Shown here: positions 7,236 through 13,171 of the stretch, one piece after another
Numbering within the stretch: position 1 is the stretch's first letter
Layout of the letters: every line of letters starts with the position of its first letter
Assembly (NCBI GenBank): GCA_003453695.1
Contig: DMNK01000048.1
Coordinates: forward strand, 13,675 to 26,845
From: Acidimicrobiaceae bacterium
Lineage (GTDB): Bacteria > Actinomycetota > Acidimicrobiia > Acidimicrobiales > UBA8190
DNA length: 13,171 bases
Direction: 5' to 3'
The notes under the pieces: generated by a model
What the model saw: only the letters and a program-made list of their open reading frames with translations
What the model was told of the DNA's origin: nothing
The model's database searches: none
Position numbers and translations under genes: made by a program

Positions 7236-7348
7236 CGGTTCTCCCGCCTGGCGCGCCGCGGCTTCAGGGCGAACCACCAGATGCTGGCGGCCGTGCCGAC
7301 GAGGCCGACGGCGGCGAGCAGTCGCTTCAGTCCCCGGTGGTTGCTCAT
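7232..7348 (-). CDS. Small single-span membrane peptide, 38 residues, unknown function
   Basis: The frame from ATG 7348 to TAG encodes 38 residues, with one hydrophobic stretch (LLAAVGLVGTAASIWWFAL, about residues 10-28) flanked by basic ends. The N-terminal part has three positive charges and the C-terminal part KPRRARRENR has seven. By the positive-inside rule, the C-terminus is probably cytoplasmic. Nearly every codon ends in G or C (only GGA, CGA and the stop aside fit less well), as in the neighbouring real genes. A TAGCCT hexamer lies exactly 7 bases before ATG, like other leading genes here. It lies 58 bases downstream of the lyase gene on the same strand. Its TAG shares the palindrome CTAG with the sirtuin stop, a 4-base tail-to-tail overlap. 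I do not recognise a family. Gene callers would usually drop it for length. Confidence 0.6.
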   Translation of the reverse strand: MSNHRGLKRLLAAVGLVGTAASIWWFALKPRRARRENR

Positions 7349-7355
7349 CGCGCCG

Positions 7356-7361
7356 AGGCTA
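7356..7361 (-). promoter_or_regulatory. Candidate -10 element for the 38-residue gene
   Basis: TAGCCT (within AGATAGCCT) on the - strand ends 7 bases before ATG 7348, the leaderless spacing. There is no Shine-Dalgarno sequence between it and the start. It suggests that the small gene can be transcribed apart from the lyase gene upstream. Confidence 0.4.
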
Positions 7362-7372
7362 TCTGGACCCGA

Positions 7373-7391
7373 CACGGCCCCGCCCGCCGTG
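7373..7391 (-). other. Small perfect stem-loop after the lyase gene
   Basis: CACGGC (7373-7378) pairs with GCCGTG (7386-7391) around a 7-base loop, just after the lyase stop at 7407. There is no T-run, so it is not a canonical intrinsic terminator. It could attenuate or protect the mRNA end between the lyase and the small gene, or be a chance GC-rich repeat. Confidence 0.25.
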
Positions 7392-7406
7392 GCGCGGCGA
7401 CGCCCG

Positions 7407-8816
7407 TCACGCTTTGAACTGCAGGTCGCCGTAGCGGGCGAGGAGCTCCTCCACCGTGCCGCGGGTCTTGGTGGCGCCGGTCATGCCGTAGATGGGAGCC
7501 ATGACGCCCTTGGAGCCGGGGAGATGTCGCACGTCCTCAACCGACGTGTGCAGGTCGGCGACGAAGCGCTCGGCCACCCCGGGCTGGCAGTGGCGCAGGG
7601 TCACGCAGATGTGGGCGGCGGGGGGGTCCTGCAGGCCGTTCAGGCTCCAGCCCCTGGCGCTCATCCGGTCCATCACCGCGTACACGTCGACCTCGTCGGA
7701 GGCGAAGGCGATGACCCACAACGGATCGCCGAGCACGTACAGCTCGGGGACGGCTTCGATGCCCTTGCGGATGGTGGCGGCCGTCTCGAGCAGCGCCTGG
7801 GTGGCGATCATGTAGCCCTCCTCGCCGAAGGCGACCATGGCCGCCCACGCCTCGGCGGAGAGCGCCCCGGCCCGGCTCCCGGCGAAGGTGGGCGAGTAGT
7901 ACAGCCCGCCCATCCACGTGGCGTTGCGGTAGTACTGGTACCGGCGCAGCTCGTTGGTGCGGTACAGCACCACCGACGAGCCCTTGGCGGCGTAGCCGAA
8001 CTTGTGGGTGTCGACCGAGATGGACGTGACGCCGGGGAGCCGGAAGTCGAAGGCGGGCACCGGGTAGCCCAGGCGCTCGGCCCAGGGCAGGACGAAGCCG
8101 CCCAGGCAACAGTCGACGTGACATCCGAGTCGACGGCGCCGGGCCATCTCGGCCAGGTCCTCGACGGGGTCGATGACCCCGTGGGGGAAGCCGGGGGCGG
8201 ACGCCACCACCGCCACCGTCCTCGAGGTGACGGCGTCCTCGGCGGCTCGGGCGTCGGCCCTCCATTCGTCGTCGAGGGGGACGGGGACCAGCTCGATGCC
8301 GAAGTACTGCGCCGCCTTGTCGAAGGCGGCATGGGCGCTCACGGGCACGAGGATCTCCGGCTCCCTTATGCCGCGTTCCTCGCGGGCCTGGTCGCGGTAG
8401 GTGCGCATGGCGAGGAGGATGCTCTCGGTCCCGCCCGAGGTGACCGTCCCGCACACACTGGGCAGGCCGTCTTCGCCTCCCCCCAACATCGACGCCGTCA
8501 TGGCGACCACCTCGGCCTCGTACTTGACGGCGCTGGGCCACAGTTCGGGATGGAGAGGATTGGACTGGGAGTTGACGGCGTAGACCTCGTTCAGAAAGGC
8601 GATGTGCTCGGCGTCGCCGTGGTACACGGCACCGGAGGCGAAACCACCCCGCCACTTGGGCTCTTCCCGCTGGGCCAGGTCGCGCATCTCGGCCAGGATC
8701 TCCCAGCGCTCGCGCCCGCTGGCGGGGAGCTTCGTGTAGGTGTGATGCGTGTCGCGGTAGGGACGCAGCTCGGACTCCAGGGCGTCGACCAGCGGGTCCA
8801 GGTCCGAAGGCTTCAT
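7407..8816 (-). CDS. Sphingosine-1-phosphate lyase-like PLP-dependent enzyme (group II decarboxylase fold)
   Basis: S1P lyase cleaves the C2-C3 bond of a 2-amino-3-hydroxy-1-phosphate, giving phosphoethanolamine and an aldehyde. This 469-residue protein carries its signatures almost throughout: SGAVYHG (61-67), SNPLHP (85-90), VTSGGTES (125-132), [14 protein letters not shown] (160-173), FPHGVIDPV (210-218) and HVDCCLGGF (233-241). [15 protein letters not shown] (267-281) has Schiff-base Lys272, and IYGM (442-445) is near the C-terminus. His162 should stack on PLP and Asp235 should hold the pyridine nitrogen. It lacks the N-terminal membrane anchor of eukaryotic S1P lyase, as other bacterial forms do. 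ATG 8816 has a good Shine-Dalgarno sequence and overlaps the kinase stop as ATGA, so the two are translationally coupled. The natural substrate is unknown; a phosphorylated amino-polyol supplied by the kinase is my inference. A plain amino-acid decarboxylase is less likely given these motifs. Confidence 0.88.
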   Translation of the reverse strand: MKPSDLDPLVDALESELRPYRDTHHTYTKLPASGRERWEILAEMRDLAQREEPKWRGGFASGAVYHGDAEHIAFLNEVYAVNSQSNPLHPELWPSAVKYEAEVVAMTASMLGGGEDGLPSVCGTVTSGGTESILLAMRTYRDQAREERGIREPEILVPVSAHAAFDKAAQYFGIELVPVPLDDEWRADARAAEDAVTSRTVAVVASAPGFPHGVIDPVEDLAEMARRRRLGCHVDCCLGGFVLPWAERLGYPVPAFDFRLPGVTSISVDTHKFGYAAKGSSVVLYRTNELRRYQYYRNATWMGGLYYSPTFAGSRAGALSAEAWAAMVAFGEEGYMIATQALLETAATIRKGIEAVPELYVLGDPLWVIAFASDEVDVYAVMDRMSARGWSLNGLQDPPAAHICVTLRHCQPGVAERFVADLHTSVEDVRHLPGSKGVMAPIYGMTGATKTRGTVEELLARYGDLQFKA

Positions 8817-10393
8817 GTGCTGCTCCTCTCGTTGAGCCGCCGGTGGATGGCCTTGGTGCGCTTGTACAGGTTGACGAACTCGCCGTACAGCTCGTCATAG
8901 GTTGCCGCCTGCGACGCGTCGGGCTCGAAGGTGCGCCGCACCTCGACGGAGGCGGCCATGTCGGCCACGCCCAGCCGACCGAGGGCGTGCCAGGCCAATA
9001 GGGCCGCTCCCCGCACGTTGGCGAGCACGGGGTCGGCGACCTGGCGGATGCGCCTCTGTGTGACGTCGGCGTGGATCTGCGCCCACACCGCCGAGTTGGC
9101 TCCGCCCCCCACGAAGGCGAGCGACTCGAAGCGCCGGCCGATGAAGTGCTCCACGGCGGCAAGGAGCCACCGGCTGTTGAAGGCCACTCCCTCGTACACC
9201 GACCGCACCAGCTGGCTGCGGGTGGTGGACAGCGACAGGTTGTGGAAGCCGGCACGGATGGTGTGGTCGTCGACCGGGGAGCGCTCGCCGTTGAGCCAGG
9301 GCGTGAACAACGTCCGCCCCGCCCCGGCGGCCTCCGACTCGGCGACGGCGTCGAGGCGCCGGTACACGTCGGGCCCGGCCGGGTCGTCGGAGAGCACGGT
9401 CTCGGCCAGGAAGGTGAGACAGGCACCCGCCGTCTCGTGCTCGTCAGCAACGAGATAGCGCCCGGGCAGCGCCGAGGGGATCGACGCCACGTTGCGCACC
9501 GGGTCGGTCTTCTTGAACGGGACGTGACAGGAGATCCACGACGAGGTGCCGATGTAGAGATGCCCGTCGAAGTCCGACAGGGCACCCGATCCCACCGCCG
9601 CGGAGTGCAGGTCGCCGCTCCCGGTGACGACGGGCACCCCCGGGGGCAGCCCCAGCTCCTTGGCCCCTCCGTCGGTCACGGTGCCCACCACCGTGGCCGG
9701 GGGCACCAGCTCGGGGAGCTTGGCCCGGTCCAGCCCGGCCATGGCGACGAGGCCGTCGTCGTAGCGCACGGCGTCGATGCGGCGGTTGTCGGTGACCCAG
9801 TGGGCCACGATGGAGTCGTAGGAGGCGGCGAACCTTCCCGTCACCCGGTGCACGAGCCAGTCCACCGGCTCGAGGAACACGTGGGTGGCGGCATAGAGGT
9901 CGGGCTCGTTGTCGGCGATCCACAGGATGTGGGCGGTGGGGTCCTTGCCCGAGTGGCCCGGGGCACCACCGGTGAGCCGGATCCACCGAAGCGCCTTGCG
10001 CACGTCGTACCCGTACAGCCGCAGCGGTCCCGAGGTCCGGCGGCGGATGGCGGAGGCCCCCCGGGAGTCCATCCAGATGATGGCGGGCCGAAGCGGTGCC
10101 CCGTCGGGGGCGCAGGCGACGGTGCCCGACCACTGCGCCGTGCACGCCACGCCGGCCACGGCGTCGGGCGACAGGCCGCCGGAGTCGAGGAGCTCCGCGG
10201 TGGCGGAGACGATGGCGTCCCACCACTCGGCGGGGTCCTGCTCGGCGCCTCCACCGGGAAGCAGGCGGGTGCCGACCGGGCGGCTGGCGTGGGCGGCGAT
10301 GCGGCCGTGCGGGCTCACCAGGGCCACCTTGGGCCCACCCGTGCCCAGGTCGACGGCGAGCACGTAGCTGTCCCCGGGCGCGGCCGCCGTCAC
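8813..10393 (-). CDS. FGGY-family carbohydrate kinase (xylulokinase-like), substrate unknown
   Basis: It transfers phosphate from ATP to a hydroxyl of a sugar, polyol or related compound. In 526 residues, both actin-like FGGY domains are present. The N-terminal phosphate loop is [15 protein letters not shown] (12-26), followed by WMDSRG (107-112) and GSGD with the likely catalytic base Asp261. The C-terminal domain has the FGGY signature region [20 protein letters not shown] (366-385), then [17 protein letters not shown] (428-444) and the adenosine-binding part [13 protein letters not shown] (456-468). The GTGGPK loop differs from the usual GTGSxR, hinting at an uncommon subgroup. GTG 10393 is chosen: a TAGGCT hexamer precedes it by 8 bases, and longer frames enter the glucosidase gene. 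It overlaps the S1P lyase-like gene by 4 bases, so the likely role is to phosphorylate the lyase substrate (inference). Classical xylulokinase or ribulokinase activity cannot be excluded. Confidence 0.87.
   Translation of the reverse strand: MTAAAPGDSYVLAVDLGTGGPKVALVSPHGRIAAHASRPVGTRLLPGGGAEQDPAEWWDAIVSATAELLDSGGLSPDAVAGVACTAQWSGTVACAPDGAPLRPAIIWMDSRGASAIRRRTSGPLRLYGYDVRKALRWIRLTGGAPGHSGKDPTAHILWIADNEPDLYAATHVFLEPVDWLVHRVTGRFAASYDSIVAHWVTDNRRIDAVRYDDGLVAMAGLDRAKLPELVPPATVVGTVTDGGAKELGLPPGVPVVTGSGDLHSAAVGSGALSDFDGHLYIGTSSWISCHVPFKKTDPVRNVASIPSALPGRYLVADEHETAGACLTFLAETVLSDDPAGPDVYRRLDAVAESEAAGAGRTLFTPWLNGERSPVDDHTIRAGFHNLSLSTTRSQLVRSVYEGVAFNSRWLLAAVEHFIGRRFESLAFVGGGANSAVWAQIHADVTQRRIRQVADPVLANVRGAALLAWHALGRLGVADMAASVEVRRTFEPDASQAATYDELYGEFVNLYKRTKAIHRRLNERSST
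8823..8829 (-). promoter_or_regulatory. Shine-Dalgarno site of the S1P lyase-like gene
   Basis: AGAGGAG on the - strand lies 6 bases before ATG 8816, within the final kinase codons. It fixes the lyase start and supports coupled translation with the kinase. Confidence 0.75.
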
Positions 10394-10401
10394 GCGGCGG
10401 A

Positions 10402-10407
10402 AGCCTA
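10402..10407 (-). promoter_or_regulatory. Candidate -10 element for the kinase-lyase pair
   Basis: TAGGCT (in CCGATAGGCTT) on the - strand ends 8 bases before GTG 10393, in the 43-base gap after the glucosidase gene. No Shine-Dalgarno sequence is present. The core CCGATAGG also occurs before the glucosidase gene at 12597-12604, so the two units may share promoter type. Confidence 0.45.
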
Positions 10408-10436
10408 TCGGGACGCTTTGTAGCCAGATGAGGTTC

Positions 10437-12584
10437 TCAGGCGGCGGTGGCGGGGTGTCGCGGTTCCGAGACCAGCTCGACTTCGGGAGGGAGCCCATGC
10501 ACCTCGACGCCGCCACGGTCGACCTCGACCGTCACCCGCGCCCCGCCGAGGGGGATGCCCTCCACCTTCAAGTGGTCCATCCCCGGCAACAGCATGGGCG
10601 CCAGCCACGTCCGGCCGTAGGGAACCCACGGGTCGAGGCGGAGCATGGTGCGCAGGCACAGAAGCGGCGAGGCCGCCGCCCACGCCTGGGGGGAGGACGA
10701 CGTGGGATAGCCGACCGGCGCCGGGAAGTCGTTGCGGTCGAGGCCGCTGAACAGCTCGGGGAGACGGTTGCCCTGAGCCACGGCGGCCTCGAGGAGGGCG
10801 GTGACGACCCGCACGGCGTGGTCCACGAAGCCGTACCGGGTCAGCCCGGCGGCAGCGATGGCCGTGTCGTGCGGCCACACCGAGCCGCAGTGGTAGCTGA
10901 TGGGGTTGTACCCGCCCATGGTGGTCCCGAGTGTGCGCACTCCCCAACCGCTGAACAGCTCCGGTGACATGAGCCGGTCGGCGACGAGCCGCGCCTTGTC
11001 CTCGTCGACGATGCCCGTCCACAGGCAGTGGCCCATGTTGGAGGTGAGCGAGTCGATGGGGCGCTTGTTGGCGTCGAGGCCGATGGCGAACCACTCCTTG
11101 TCCTCGAGCCAGAAGTCCCTGTTGAAGTCGGCCTTGAGGCGCGCCGCCTTGGACCGGTACCGGTCGTAGGTGGCGTCGTCGCCCTGCTCGTTGGCGAAGT
11201 GGGCCCGGGCCAGATAGGCGCTGTAGACGTAGGCCTGCACCTCGCACAGGGCGATGGGCGCCTGGGCCACCGTGCCGTCTGCGTAGCGGACACCGTCCCA
11301 GGAGTCCTTCCAGCCCTGGTTGGCCAGTCCCCGATCGGTGGCGCGGTGGTACTCCACGTAGCCGTCGCCGTCGGCGTCCCCGAAGCGCTCGATCCACTCG
11401 AGGGCCCGCTCGGCATTGGGCAGGAGCTCCTCCACCGCTTCTCGGGCCAGGCCCCAGCGGCGCAGCTCGCCGAGCAGCATGACGAACAACGGCGTGGCGT
11501 CGGCCGTGCCGTAGTAGATCGACCCACCGCCGAGCGACAGCGACGGCGCTTCGCCGAAGCGCATCTCGTGCAGGATGCGCCCGGGTTGCTCCTCGCTGCG
11601 CGGGTCGATGTCGGTGCCCTGGAAGCGGGCCAGGGTCTGGAGCACGCCGAGGGCCAGGTCCGGGTCGACCACGAGGGCCATCCACGACGTGATGAGCGAG
11701 TCGCGGCCGAACACGGTCATGAACCACGGCGCCCCGGCGGCGAGCACCACCCGCTCGGGGAAGTCGGGGTCGAAGATACGCAGCGCACCCAGGTCCTCGG
11801 AGCTGCGCAGCAACACGGCGCCGAGCGCCTCGTAGTCCGTCTCGACCTGGGGCACCTGGCGCCGCCACTTGGCCAGGCGCTCGGCGGGGGCGGCCCGTTC
11901 GACGGGCTGGCCGCACAGGTAGCGGGGGTCGATGACCTTGCCCTCGATGACGGGGTGCACCTCGATGCAGGCCTGCCATTCACCGCGGGCGGGCACGATG
12001 GCTTCGAAGGTGACCACGTCCTCGCCCACCTTGGCGGGAAGGGGCGAGAACTGCAGCTCCACCCCTCGGCTCACCGTCCCCCGCCGGTAGGAGATCTCGA
12101 GGCGGTCGCGATGGGGCTCGCGGCTGATGTCCCCTTCCACGGCGGAGCGCCGCCCCTCTTTGACGGCGAAGAGGTCGGCGAAGTCGGAGTCGACGAAGAT
12201 CTCGAGCGAGCAGAAGGTGGCCTCGTCGCCGAAGTTGCGGATCTTCACGTCCTCGCGCATGCCCTGGCCGACGTACCGGCTGCGGACGACCATGAGCGTC
12301 GAGTCGGCCCGGCCGGGACGGGGGTTGCTGCGGGTCACGAAGGTGGCCGAGAAGGGCTCGTCGCCCAAGGCAGCGAGCGGCTCGGGATGCTCGCTGTTCA
12401 CGAGCAGCTCCAGTCGCGACAGGATCCGGGTGTCACGCACGAACAGCCCTTGGGCCGAGCCTCCCGGCGAGATGTCCCCTCCCCGCCCGCTGATGGCGAA
12501 GGTGGACTCCTCCACCAGGGTCACGGCGTCGCCGCCCTGGCCGATGGCCGTCACCTTTCCGGAATACGTCCAAGGGTCGGCCAT
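10437..12584 (-). CDS. Glycogen debranching-type glucosidase (amylo-alpha-1,6-glucosidase family)
   Basis: The 715-residue protein has an N-terminal beta-rich domain of the bacterial debranching-enzyme type (about residues 20-215, GGDISPGGSAQGLFVRDTRI near its start). An (alpha/alpha)6 catalytic domain spans about 250-665. Recognisable catalytic-domain blocks are WFMTVFGRDSLITS (287-300), GSIYYGTADATPLFV (354-368), GDGYVEYHRA, NQGWKDSWDGV (422-432), MGGYNPISYHCGSVWPHDTA (556-575) and LPELFSGLDR (608-617). Asp427 and Glu610 are the likely acid-base pair by family analogy. It should hydrolyse alpha-glucosidic bonds, but the substrate (glycogen branch or a small glucoside) is not shown. No signal peptide is seen, so it is probably cytoplasmic. 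A longer frame begins at 12875, but it would overlap sufC; ATG 12584 (MADPWTYSG) follows a TAGGTT hexamer. It is the first gene of this leftward group, and its link to the kinase and lyase is only by position. Confidence 0.88.
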   Translation of the reverse strand: MADPWTYSGKVTAIGQGGDAVTLVEESTFAISGRGGDISPGGSAQGLFVRDTRILSRLELLVNSEHPEPLAALGDEPFSATFVTRSNPRPGRADSTLMVVRSRYVGQGMREDVKIRNFGDEATFCSLEIFVDSDFADLFAVKEGRRSAVEGDISREPHRDRLEISYRRGTVSRGVELQFSPLPAKVGEDVVTFEAIVPARGEWQACIEVHPVIEGKVIDPRYLCGQPVERAAPAERLAKWRRQVPQVETDYEALGAVLLRSSEDLGALRIFDPDFPERVVLAAGAPWFMTVFGRDSLITSWMALVVDPDLALGVLQTLARFQGTDIDPRSEEQPGRILHEMRFGEAPSLSLGGGSIYYGTADATPLFVMLLGELRRWGLAREAVEELLPNAERALEWIERFGDADGDGYVEYHRATDRGLANQGWKDSWDGVRYADGTVAQAPIALCEVQAYVYSAYLARAHFANEQGDDATYDRYRSKAARLKADFNRDFWLEDKEWFAIGLDANKRPIDSLTSNMGHCLWTGIVDEDKARLVADRLMSPELFSGWGVRTLGTTMGGYNPISYHCGSVWPHDTAIAAAGLTRYGFVDHAVRVVTALLEAAVAQGNRLPELFSGLDRNDFPAPVGYPTSSSPQAWAAASPLLCLRTMLRLDPWVPYGRTWLAPMLLPGMDHLKVEGIPLGGARVTVEVDRGGVEVHGLPPEVELVSEPRHPATAA

Positions 12585-12594
12585 CGCAGGGGTG

Positions 12595-12600
12595 AACCTA
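12595..12600 (-). promoter_or_regulatory. Candidate -10 element for the glucosidase gene
   Basis: TAGGTT (in CCGATAGGTTC) on the - strand ends 10 bases before ATG 12584, so the predicted transcript would have at most a few untranslated bases. It resembles the kinase promoter element. No Shine-Dalgarno sequence is seen. Confidence 0.4.
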
Positions 12601-12670
12601 TCGGACGGCCCGCTCGCCACCCCAGGCGACGTCTCCGGCACAGAACCGCAGGCCAGAGCGGTCGGATTCC

Positions 12671-12686
12671 CACTACGGCGATAGTG
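12671..12686 (+). promoter_or_regulatory. Inverted repeat upstream of sufC, possible operator
   Basis: CACTA (12671-12675) and TAGTG (12682-12686) form a 5-6-5 inverted repeat covering the position where a -35 element for sufC would sit. Iron-sulfur assembly operons are commonly repressed by SufR- or Rrf2-type regulators binding such palindromes. The match to any known operator is not established here. Confidence 0.3.
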
Positions 12687-12704
12687 CAAATCCCGGTCCC
12701 AGGG

Positions 12705-12710
12705 TAGAGT
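12705..12710 (+). promoter_or_regulatory. Candidate -10 element for sufC
   Basis: TAGAGT ends 7 bases before GTG 12718, the clearest leaderless-type arrangement in the window. The intervening GGGGGCC is not a canonical Shine-Dalgarno sequence. The 133-base gap to the divergent glucosidase gene holds this, the inverted repeat at 12671 and the glucosidase promoter; I see no further gene in it. Confidence 0.5.
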
Positions 12711-12717
12711 GGGGGCC

Positions 12718-13171
12718 GTGGCCCCCCTCCTCGAGGTCGCCGACCTGCACGTGGCCGTGGACGGCGCCGAGATCCTGCGCGGCATCGACCTGGCGGTCCC
12801 CGAGGGGGAGCTGCACGCCCTCATGGGCCCGAACGGATCGGGGAAGTCGACCCTGGCCAACGCCGTCCTCGGCAATCCCGCCTACGGCGTGACCGAGGGG
12901 ACGATCCGCCTCCGGGGCGAGGACGTCACCTCGTGGGCCCCCGACGTGCGGGCCAAGGCCGGGATGTTCCTCGCCTTCCAGTACCCCGAGGAGATCTCGG
13001 GGGTGTCGGTCACCCAGTTCCTGCGCCAGGCGGTGTCGGCCCGGGCCGGCGAGGAGCGCTCGGCCCTCGAGGTGCGCATGGCCATGGGCGAATGGATGGA
13101 GCGCCTCGGCATGGACCCGGCCTTCGCCGAGCGCTACCTGAACGAGGGGTTCTCGGGCGGGGAGAAGAAGC
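12718..13171 (+). CDS. sufC: Fe-S cluster assembly ATPase SufC, 3' truncated by window edge
   Basis: SufC is the ABC-type ATPase of the SUF scaffold (SufBC2D), which builds iron-sulfur clusters in the cytoplasm. The visible 151 residues, of about 250 expected, include Walker A GPNGSGKST (37-45). The SufC-type Q-loop region FLAFQYPEEISGVSVTQFLR (84-103) distinguishes it from transporter ATPases. The signature LNEGFSGGEKK (141-151) ends exactly at the window edge. The GTG start gives the normal N-terminus APLLEVADLHVAVDG and is preceded by a TAGAGT hexamer at 7 bases. Walker B and the rest lie beyond the window. It is divergent from the glucosidase and is first in its unit, so the common order with sufB and sufD before sufC does not hold here; those genes, and sufS and sufU, may lie downstream. 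Confidence 0.95.
   Translation, partial: MAPLLEVADLHVAVDGAEILRGIDLAVPEGELHALMGPNGSGKSTLANAVLGNPAYGVTEGTIRLRGEDVTSWAPDVRAKAGMFLAFQYPEEISGVSVTQFLRQAVSARAGEERSALEVRMAMGEWMERLGMDPAFAERYLNEGFSGGEKK

Noticed and set aside
7281..8900. 539-codon open frame on the + strand opposite the lyase gene
   Set aside because: Antisense shadow of a well-conserved gene, with no recognisable domain.
7537..9585. 682-codon frame on the - strand overlapping both kinase and lyase genes
   Set aside because: It runs out of frame through both genes and gives Arg/Pro/Ser-rich sequence without motifs.
11028..12707. 559-codon open frame on the + strand opposite the glucosidase gene
   Set aside because: Antisense shadow with repetitive Gly/His/Val/Arg composition and no domain signature.
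12585..12875. N-terminal extension of the glucosidase to 12875
   Set aside because: It would overlap the start of sufC on the other strand, and its sequence is not family-like. ATG 12584 with an adjacent promoter element is better.
1..13171. CRISPR array, insertion sequence, tRNA, rRNA or phage-like region
   Set aside because: I found no regularly spaced repeats, transposase motifs, terminal inverted repeats or structured RNA genes. The window is almost fully filled with housekeeping and metabolic genes.

Overview
The window is a gene-dense, very GC-rich stretch of bacterial chromosome. Strong G/C preference at third codon positions, GTG starts, promoter-like hexamers abutting start codons, and a GabD1-like dehydrogenase all suggest an actinomycete (Actinomycetota). 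A deep lineage such as Acidimicrobiia is possible, but this is inference and cannot be fixed from sequence alone. I see no rRNA, tRNA, CRISPR array, insertion sequence or phage gene, and no gene-free stretch longer than about 135 bases.

Layout, left to right. (1) 1-1765, + strand: the 3' part of cysN (sulfate adenylyltransferase GTPase subunit), then a precorrin-2 dehydrogenase of the siroheme pathway 4 bases later, a sulfate-assimilation pair. (2) 1808-2332, +: a MarR-type regulator with its own leaderless-type promoter, whose 3' end overlaps the next gene tail to tail. (3) 6378-2310, - strand: an apparent operon of an MFS exporter, a short AMP-forming acyl-CoA ligase and a GabD1-like aldehyde dehydrogenase. 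(4) 6432-7235, +: a Sir2-family protein deacylase, divergent from that operon. (5) 12584-7232, -: a glycogen-debranching-type glucosidase, an FGGY carbohydrate kinase, a sphingosine-1-phosphate-lyase-like PLP enzyme overlapping the kinase by ATGA, and a 38-residue single-span membrane peptide that standard gene calling would probably miss. (6) 12718-end, +: the start of sufC, the Fe-S assembly ATPase.

The most interesting unit is the translationally coupled FGGY kinase and S1P-lyase-like enzyme. It has the logic of phosphorylating an amino-polyol and then cleaving it retro-aldol fashion, but with a sugar-type kinase instead of a sphingosine kinase. The true substrate is unknown. A second link worth testing is the sirtuin next to an AMP-forming acyl-CoA ligase, since such ligases are classic targets of lysine acylation control.

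Across the window, most transcription-unit-leading genes carry a TAnnnT-like hexamer 7 to 10 bases before the start and no Shine-Dalgarno sequence. The downstream genes for the aldehyde dehydrogenase and the lyase have clear Shine-Dalgarno sequences instead. This helps choose starts and suggests leaderless transcription for the leading genes.
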